Origin: Streptomyces sp. H27-H5
GTDB taxonomy: Bacteria; Actinomycetota; Actinomycetes; Streptomycetales; Streptomycetaceae
Length of the DNA: 64,000 nucleotides
Direction: 5' to 3'
Assembly (NCBI RefSeq): GCF_026627505.1
Contig: NZ_JAPNLK010000038.1
Location: 17,234-81,233, forward strand
Below, in pieces: positions 62,947-64,000 of this stretch (its first letter is position 1; each line of letters starts with the position of its first letter). The notes beneath the pieces were generated by a model. That model searched no databases. It saw only the letters and a program-made list of their open reading frames with translations, and had not been told where the DNA came from. Made by a program: the position numbers and the translations under genes.

Positions 62947-63867
62947 TCAGCGCGCCGGAGGCAGCAACGCCTCCCTCGCGGCCTCCGCGATCACCTCCGC
63001 GACCGCCGCGAGCGCGGGCGAGTCCAGCTTCCACTGCTGCCAGTACAGCGGCACGTCCATCGTCCGCTTCGGCGTCAACAGCACCAGTTCGCCGCTCCGC
63101 AGGAGCGGGTCGGCCTGCGCCTGCGGCACCAGCCCCCATCCCAGGCCGGCGGCCACGGCGTCGCGGAACCCCTCCGAGGTCGGCACGTGGTGCCTGATCG
63201 AACTCGCCCCCACCCCCGAGCCGGCGCCGCGCGCCAAGGTCCGTACGAACCGGTCCTGGAGCTCGTCGCGCCGGTCGAAGACGATCACCGGCGCCTCCCG
63301 GAGGTCCCGTTCCAACGCCCCGGTCAGGTATCGGGCGGCGAAGTCGGGCCGCGCCACCGGCAGGTAGCGCGCCAGCCCGAGCGCCCGGACCGTGCACCCG
63401 GCCACCGGGTCGGGCGTGGAGGTGACCGCCGCCATCACCTGCCCCTCGCGGAGCAGCGTCGTGGTGTGTCCCTCGTCCTCGCGGTGCAGTTCGAAGCAGA
63501 CGGGCGGGTCGCGGGGCACCCGGGTCAGCGCCGGGAGCAGCCAGGTGGCCAGCGAGTCCGCGTTGACCGCCATCGGCAGGCGGACCGGCCCGCGCGCCTC
63601 GTCCGCGCCCAGGCCCAGCTCGGCGCGGGCGTCGCGTTCCAGCCGGGCCAGTTGGCGGGCGAACCGGATCACCACCTGCCCGGACTCCGTCGCCCGCACG
63701 GGCTTGGTGCGCATCAGCAGCACCCGGCCCGTGCGCTGTTCCAGGGCCTTCACGCGCTGACTGATCGCGGAGGGGGTCACGTGCAGGGCGGCGGCCGCGG
63801 CGTCGAAGGTGCCCTCGTCGACCACGGCGAGCAGGGTGCGCACCTGCTCCAGGGGAAGCTCTTCCAT
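62947..63867 (-). CDS. argP: ArgP/LysG-type LysR regulator
   Basis: The 306-residue regulator has an N-terminal winged helix (LEQVRTLLAVVDEGTFDAAA, LHVTPSAISQRVKALEQRTG) and the ArgP-type effector domain (MAVNADSLATWLLPALTRVP, VTSTPDPVAGCTVRALGLAR). In actinobacteria such proteins sense lysine or arginine and switch on the exporter lysE, usually divergent to them. The divergent neighbour is not visible, and the sequence to the right codes on the same strand. ATG 63867 follows a GTG in the preceding codon. Confidence 0.92.
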   Translation of the reverse strand: MEELPLEQVRTLLAVVDEGTFDAAAAALHVTPSAISQRVKALEQRTGRVLLMRTKPVRATESGQVVIRFARQLARLERDARAELGLGADEARGPVRLPMAVNADSLATWLLPALTRVPRDPPVCFELHREDEGHTTTLLREGQVMAAVTSTPDPVAGCTVRALGLARYLPVARPDFAARYLTGALERDLREAPVIVFDRRDELQDRFVRTLARGAGSGVGASSIRHHVPTSEGFRDAVAAGLGWGLVPQAQADPLLRSGELVLLTPKRTMDVPLYWQQWKLDSPALAAVAEVIAEAAREALLPPAR

Positions 63868-63911
63868 CACGAGCGCTAAGTGGTCTGCGTCGTAAGTCCT
63901 TCGGGGGTTGA

Positions 63912-64000
63912 TCACGCGGCCTTGGCGGCGGAGGATTCTTCTGGGTGATCGGCGGTGTGCTGGTCGAGCCTGGCCAGGAGATCGTCCAGGTCGGAGGTGG
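63912..64000 (-). CDS. C-terminal end of an unidentified protein (partial)
   Basis: Reading in from the window edge on the minus strand gives 28 residues, TSDLDDLLARLDQH then TADHPEESSAAKAA, and a TGA at 63912-63914. The amphipathic acidic helix and Ala-rich end look like protein, but the family cannot be told. Only 44 bases separate it from the argP start, so both may be in one transcript. Confidence 0.5.
   Translation of the reverse strand, partial: TSDLDDLLARLDQHTADHPEESSAAKAA

Overview
The window is high-GC actinobacterial DNA, almost certainly from Streptomyces or a close relative such as Kitasatospora. Third codon positions are strongly G/C. GTG starts and GTGA/ATGA stop-start overlaps are common. 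The families present (chitosanase, SigK/RskA pairs, monomeric NADP isocitrate dehydrogenase, CobF, Tat-exported sulfatase, STAS/HATPase regulators) are typical of soil streptomycetes. I see no transposase, integrase or CRISPR array.

Layout. 1-6065: end of a possible universal stress protein, a serine/threonine dehydratase, a TetR regulator, then two secreted glycosidases (GH27 with a ricin-type lectin domain, and GH89). 6272-8740: a small unknown protein, a SigK-type sigma factor with its RskA anti-sigma factor, and a secreted fasciclin protein. 8818-12417: cytochrome P450, a secreted propeller-like protein with a Pro-Thr linker and C-terminal module, and a LysR regulator facing the large operon.

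13077-30145 is the centre of interest: a seven-gene, tightly overlapping operon for a PUFA-synthase/HglE-like iterative lipid or polyketide. It holds a 2448-residue synthase (tandem nitronate-monooxygenase-like domains, KS, AT, ACP, KR), a 1513-residue synthase (KS, AT, DH, phosphopantetheinyl transferase), a free ACP, an alpha/beta hydrolase, a family 1 glycosyltransferase, an unusual methyltransferase fusion and a degenerate galactokinase-like protein. Together they could build, reduce, activate, release, glycosylate and methylate a lipid-like product; the product cannot be read from the sequence.

30205-46663: a secreted phosphoesterase, SDR oxidoreductase, a TetR/VOC/UvrA-like module, hydroxyisobutyryl-CoA hydrolase-like protein, a GyrB-like ATPase domain, an AraC remnant, MarR, an isochorismatase-like protein, an anti-sigma/anti-anti-sigma pair, tRNA-Pro(GGG), DUF309, VOC, the lactate-utilisation genes lutABC, cobF and a class V aminotransferase. 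46785-64000: GH71 glucanase, a CDF exporter pseudogene, a P-loop-less ATPase fragment, sulfatase plus its formylglycine-generating enzyme, a frameshifted membrane protein gene, GNAT, isocitrate dehydrogenase, GH46 chitosanase, a second SigK/RskA pair, CorA, a BlaI/M56 pair, TerB, a TOBE regulator and ArgP.

Cross-links found by reading: the same promoter pattern (CCAAWCC-N16-CGAAW) precedes both sigK genes and the fasciclin gene, suggesting one SigK-type regulon with two sigma/anti-sigma pairs. A nearly identical block of about 300 bp lies in opposite orientation at 10138-10433 and 31157-31458, bracketing the lipid-synthase operon.
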